In this document: one piece after another, positions 61,701 to 64,000 of the stretch | How positions within the stretch are numbered: position 1 is the first letter of the stretch | Layout: each line of letters starts with the position of its first letter | Assembly (NCBI GenBank): GCA_965249175.1 | Contig: OZ252227.1 | Span: forward strand, 2,046,001 to 2,110,000 | Source of the DNA: CAZYFH01 sp965249175 | GTDB taxonomy: Bacteria; Acidobacteriota; Vicinamibacteria; Vicinamibacterales; UBA8438 | Reading direction: 5' to 3' | DNA: 64,000 nucleotides | The notes under the pieces: model-generated | What the model was told of the DNA's origin: nothing | What the model saw: the letters and a program-made list of their open reading frames with translations, nothing else | Databases searched by the model: none | Translations under genes and position numbers: made by a program

Positions 61701-62375
61701 TCAGATGAAGTCCCGCTTGCGCGATTGGAGCACGTAGGTCAGGCCGATCAACGTTGCGATGGCGGCCAGCTGCCCGCCGAGCACGGTCAACACCGCCCCA
61801 TTCCACACCGCGACGTTGCCGCCGATCACCGAGCGGATGCCATACAGCGATGACACCCACCACATGAAGACCTGGGTGAGGATGTTGGCCCCCACGACGG
61901 CTGCGATGGTCCAGCCCATCGACTCACTGACGAGGCTGGTCGAGAGGATGAGGGTGTAGGCGAGGAAGATCCCGACCAGGACGATGGTGACGAACGGGAA
62001 GGCCCCATCCGGCATGCCTTCCGGTCCGATGAACACCACGAAGCTGGCCCCGGAGAGCGTGAGCCAGACGGCGCCAAAGATCGCCAGGTTGGCGACGAGC
62101 TTCGCTGTCGTGTACTCGCGGACCGTGATCGGTAGGCTCATGATGAAGGGCAGCGTCTGCTGGGTGCGCTCCTCGGCCACCGTCTGAGACACCGTGTACA
62201 TGCCCGGGCCGATCATGCAGGTGACAAACAGGATCATGCCAAAGATGAAGAACCCGGAACCGCCGAGGACGGTCACCACAATGGCGGCGATGCCCCCCAG
62301 CCAACCGACGAACATCGGGACCTTCATGATGTGCAGGTCTTTGCGGACGAGCTGCGGGACGATCGACACGCTCAT
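61701..62375 (-). CDS. ABC-2 type transporter permease
   Basis: A 224-residue membrane protein with about six transmembrane helices: VGWLGGIAAIVVTVLGGSGF, GMILFVTCMIGPGMYTV, VANLAIFGAVWLTLSGASFV, VTIVLVGIFLAYTLILSTSL, WTIAAVVGANILTQVFMWWV and VLTVLGGQLAAIATLIGLTY. The segment VAEERTQQTLPFIMSLPITV is the cytoplasmic coupling region usual in ABC-2 permeases. The start overlaps the ATPase stop by 4 bp. With 62372-63262 it forms an exporter whose substrate is unknown. Confidence 0.9.
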   Translation of the reverse strand: MSVSIVPQLVRKDLHIMKVPMFVGWLGGIAAIVVTVLGGSGFFIFGMILFVTCMIGPGMYTVSQTVAEERTQQTLPFIMSLPITVREYTTAKLVANLAIFGAVWLTLSGASFVVFIGPEGMPDGAFPFVTIVLVGIFLAYTLILSTSLVSESMGWTIAAVVGANILTQVFMWWVSSLYGIRSVIGGNVAVWNGAVLTVLGGQLAAIATLIGLTYVLQSRKRDFI

Positions 62376-63262
62376 GACCGAGCCTCCTGTGAATCCGAGA
62401 CGCTGGTGAGGAAGATCTCCTCGAGGGTCAGGCGTTCCACCGCGCTAACCGAGGCGCCGGCCGAGGTGAAGGCCGCGTGTGTTCCATCGCCGTAGGCGTT
62501 GGTCGTCACGACGGCCAGATGACCAGTGCGCTGCACGTCCAGGACACCCTCGGTTGGCGGAATCGTGAAGTCGTCCGGCACGTGCAGACGGATTCGCCGC
62601 CAACTGTCGAGCAGTGCCTCCTTGTCCTCTGAAAAGACGATGGAGCCGTTTGTGATGAACGTGATCCGGTCCGAGATCTGCTCGACGTCAAGCGTGTTGT
62701 GGGACGAAAACAGGATCGACCGGTCGTCATCGGCGAGCACCGCGGACATCTCGTCGAGGATCTGGCGTCTGGCCAGGGGGTCGAGGCCCGTCGTCGGCTC
62801 GTCCAGCACCAGTAGGCGCGGGCGACGCGCCAGCACCATGAGAAGGCCCGCCTTCACGCGCTGGCCGTGGGAGAGGCCCTTGACCGGCTGGGTGGAGTCG
62901 AGTTCGAAGCGCTGGAGCAGACGCGTCGCGTAGGTCTCGTCCCATGTCGGGAAGATCGAGGCCATCAGCCGCATGTGGAACTCGATCGTCTCACCGGGGT
63001 GGAGGCGCATGTCCTCGGAGAAGAAGCCGATGTCCCACTTCGCGGCGATCTGCTCGCGTGGCATAGGGTGGCCCAGCACGTTGACGATGCCCAGGTCGGC
63101 GTGAATCAGCCCCATGATGATGCGCAGGGTGGTCGACTTGCCCGCGCCGTTGGGCCCCACGAACCCCATGACCGAGCCCTCCGGCACGTCGAGATCGATT
63201 TCGTTCAGTGTGAAACGCGGGTAGGTCTTGCCGATGCCCCGGCATTCGATGGCGTTCTTCAT
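62372..63262 (-). CDS. ABC transporter ATP-binding protein (YtrB-like)
   Basis: A 296-residue ATPase: Walker A GPNGAGKS (36-43), signature LSHGQ (130-134; usual LSGGQ), Walker B LLVLDEP (150-156), H-loop in LFSSHNTLDVEQISDR. The C-terminal about 75 residues (LHVPDDFTIPPTEGVLDVQR) form an extra domain seen in ABC-2 exporter ATPases. GAGGAGG 9 nt before ATG 63262 supports the start. The GntR gene ends 13 bp upstream. This arrangement is like ytrAB-type operons that respond to cell-wall or peptide stress. Confidence 0.93.
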   Translation of the reverse strand: MKNAIECRGIGKTYPRFTLNEIDLDVPEGSVMGFVGPNGAGKSTTLRIIMGLIHADLGIVNVLGHPMPREQIAAKWDIGFFSEDMRLHPGETIEFHMRLMASIFPTWDETYATRLLQRFELDSTQPVKGLSHGQRVKAGLLMVLARRPRLLVLDEPTTGLDPLARRQILDEMSAVLADDDRSILFSSHNTLDVEQISDRITFITNGSIVFSEDKEALLDSWRRIRLHVPDDFTIPPTEGVLDVQRTGHLAVVTTNAYGDGTHAAFTSAGASVSAVERLTLEEIFLTSVSDSQEARS

Positions 63263-63275
63263 CCTCCGATCCTCC

Positions 63276-63668
63276 TCACTCCCGGACGTGACGAGCGAGC
63301 AACGCCTCGAGCTCCTCGGCCGACAGGTCCATGGCCGCCGCCAGCGTGGCCGCACGGGCCAGATGGCGCGCGAGCTCGTCCTGCTGCAGGCGACTGCGAT
63401 CGTTCTGCTCGCTGACCCAGGAACCCTTGCCCTGCTGTGTGACGATGACGCCGTTACGTTCGAGCTCTAGATACGCGCGCTTTACGGTGATGACGCTGAT
63501 GTTCAGGTCCATCGCCAGCTCGCGGATCGAGGGCAATTTGGTGCCAGCTGCCCAATCGCCGACTGCCACTCGCTGCTGGACTTGATCCATGATTTGGAGA
63601 TACATCGGGCGGCCGAGCGCCTGGGACAAAATGAAGTTGGGTGCGGAGCTGCCGGACCTGTTGCTCAT
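63276..63668 (-). CDS. GntR-family regulator, YtrA subfamily
   Basis: A 130-residue protein: winged helix-turn-helix (PMYLQIMDQVQQRVAVGDWA, TKLPSIRELAMDLNISVITV, KRAYLELERNGVIVTQQGKG) followed by a short helical region (LARHLARAATLAAAMDLSAE), as in YtrA-type GntR proteins that control ABC-transporter operons. These bind DNA as dimers and usually repress their own operon. ATG 63668-63666 was chosen because the frame further upstream runs through the promoter. A well-formed promoter with three CAGTAT half-sites precedes it. Confidence 0.93.
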   Translation of the reverse strand: MSNRSGSSAPNFILSQALGRPMYLQIMDQVQQRVAVGDWAAGTKLPSIRELAMDLNISVITVKRAYLELERNGVIVTQQGKGSWVSEQNDRSRLQQDELARHLARAATLAAAMDLSAEELEALLARHVRE

Positions 63669-63685
63669 TGCTACTGCTCTAGACT

Positions 63686-63725
63686 CAGTATACACAGTAT
63701 TATGCACAGTATGTACGGATGTCAA
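63686..63725 (-). promoter_or_regulatory. GntR operon promoter with repeated operator half-sites
   Basis: On the minus strand TTGACA (63725-63720), a 17-nt spacer and TAATAC (63702-63697) form a near-consensus sigma-70 promoter, with a leader of about 22 nt to the ATG. On the plus strand CAGTAT occurs three times (63686-63691, 63695-63700, 63707-63712), with GTATAC and GTATGTAC palindromes. They overlap the -10 and the transcription start, the usual place for a repressor. The same sites lie upstream of the divergent gene at 63740. Confidence 0.75.
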
Positions 63726-63739
63726 GGTGTAGGCCGGCC

Positions 63740-64000
63740 ATGACGATCGAGGTGCCCATGCTCATGGTCCCCCTCCGCACCGACGCTGATCTGCCGCTTG
63801 ATCGAATCGGCGGGAAGGCGGCGTCCCTCGTGCGGCTGGCCAGGGCTGGTTTCCCGGTGCCGGATGGCTGGCTCCTGACGTCGGAGTTCTTCGAGTCGTG
63901 GACCGCCGGCCTGGCGCAGTCAGATGAATGGCGTGAGGTGTGTCGCCTCGCGTCGGATTCCACCCGAAGCGAGGGGCGGGCAGGGCTGACCGCGGCATGC
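63740..64000 (+). CDS. PEP synthase/pyruvate phosphate dikinase-like protein, N-terminal part (runs off window)
   Basis: The first 87 codons are present. DRIGGKAASLVRLARAGFPV followed by PDGWLLTSEFFESW is the start of the PEP/pyruvate-binding (PPDK_N) ATP-grasp-like domain found in phosphoenolpyruvate synthase, PPDK and related drug-modifying kinases such as rifampin phosphotransferase. Which of these it is cannot be decided from the fragment. The ATG at 63740 has a weak site upstream (AAGGTGTAGG). It is divergent from the GntR regulator and may share its operator. Confidence 0.8.
   Translation, partial: MTIEVPMLMVPLRTDADLPLDRIGGKAASLVRLARAGFPVPDGWLLTSEFFESWTAGLAQSDEWREVCRLASDSTRSEGRAGLTAAC

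Overview
The window is high-GC chromosomal DNA with the gene content of an Acidobacteriota member, most likely class Vicinamibacteria; this is an inference from gene families, since no rRNA or other taxonomic marker is present. The signs are Pkn-type Ser/Thr kinases fused to PD40/TolB-like propellers (three loci), many exported quinoprotein-type beta-propellers (seven), NHL/SMP-30/LVIVD propellers, and four copies of an exported protein family with the motif WGDPDLQG that I know only as uncharacterised. Most proteins carry signal peptides or lipoboxes, so the region mainly encodes a periplasmic or cell-surface oxidative and hydrolytic repertoire.

Layout. 1-10.7 kb: 5' part of an RND pump gene, an ankyrin protein, two NHL propellers, two PQQ-like propellers, an M14-like/GH88 fusion, an SRPBCC protein and a 5'-truncated MBL gene. 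10.7-20.7 kb: an intact Ser/Thr kinase, a crotonase, then a decayed stretch. That stretch holds a degraded second kinase, a DUF222/13E12-HNH gene that lost its 5' half and was split by an antisense group II intron (17093-19108, encoding its reverse transcriptase), and a serine beta-lactamase-like lipoprotein gene frameshifted by an ACCT duplication. 20.7-31.4 kb: nine same-strand genes, almost all exported: a GOB-like subclass B3 metallo-beta-lactamase, a glyoxalase-II-like hydrolase, two WGDPDLQG proteins, an M19 dipeptidase, an exported HpcH/HpaI aldolase, an M28-like peptidase, an HSL-type esterase lipoprotein, another MBL protein and an SMP-30-like propeller.

31.4-34.5 kb: two related long-palindrome repeats flank a three-gene minus-strand cassette (WGDPDLQG protein, beta-hydroxyacid dehydrogenase, racemase-like protein). 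34.5-46.4 kb: quinoprotein dehydrogenases, typA overlapping an SRPBCC gene, a WGDPDLQG gene 14 bp ahead of a quinoprotein dehydrogenase, an alpha/beta hydrolase with DoxX, a sirtuin, an LVIVD protein and a VapBC pair with a leaderless promoter. 46.4-59.8 kb: a frameshifted kinase, a second exported HpaI-type aldolase, two more quinoproteins, an MBL protein, a PH-domain pair, a Tat-exported double VOC protein, a DinB-like protein and a TlpA-like lipoprotein. 59.8-64 kb: a minus-strand GntR/YtrA regulator, ABC ATPase, permease and quinohaemoprotein operon behind a consensus-like promoter with repeated operator half-sites, divergent from a PEP-synthase/PPDK-like gene that leaves the window.

I saw no tRNA, rRNA, CRISPR array, prophage or classical transposase. 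The strongest candidates for new biology are the WGDPDLQG family with its quinoprotein and exported-aldolase neighbours, the flanking palindromic repeats and the autoregulated ABC/quinohaemoprotein operon.
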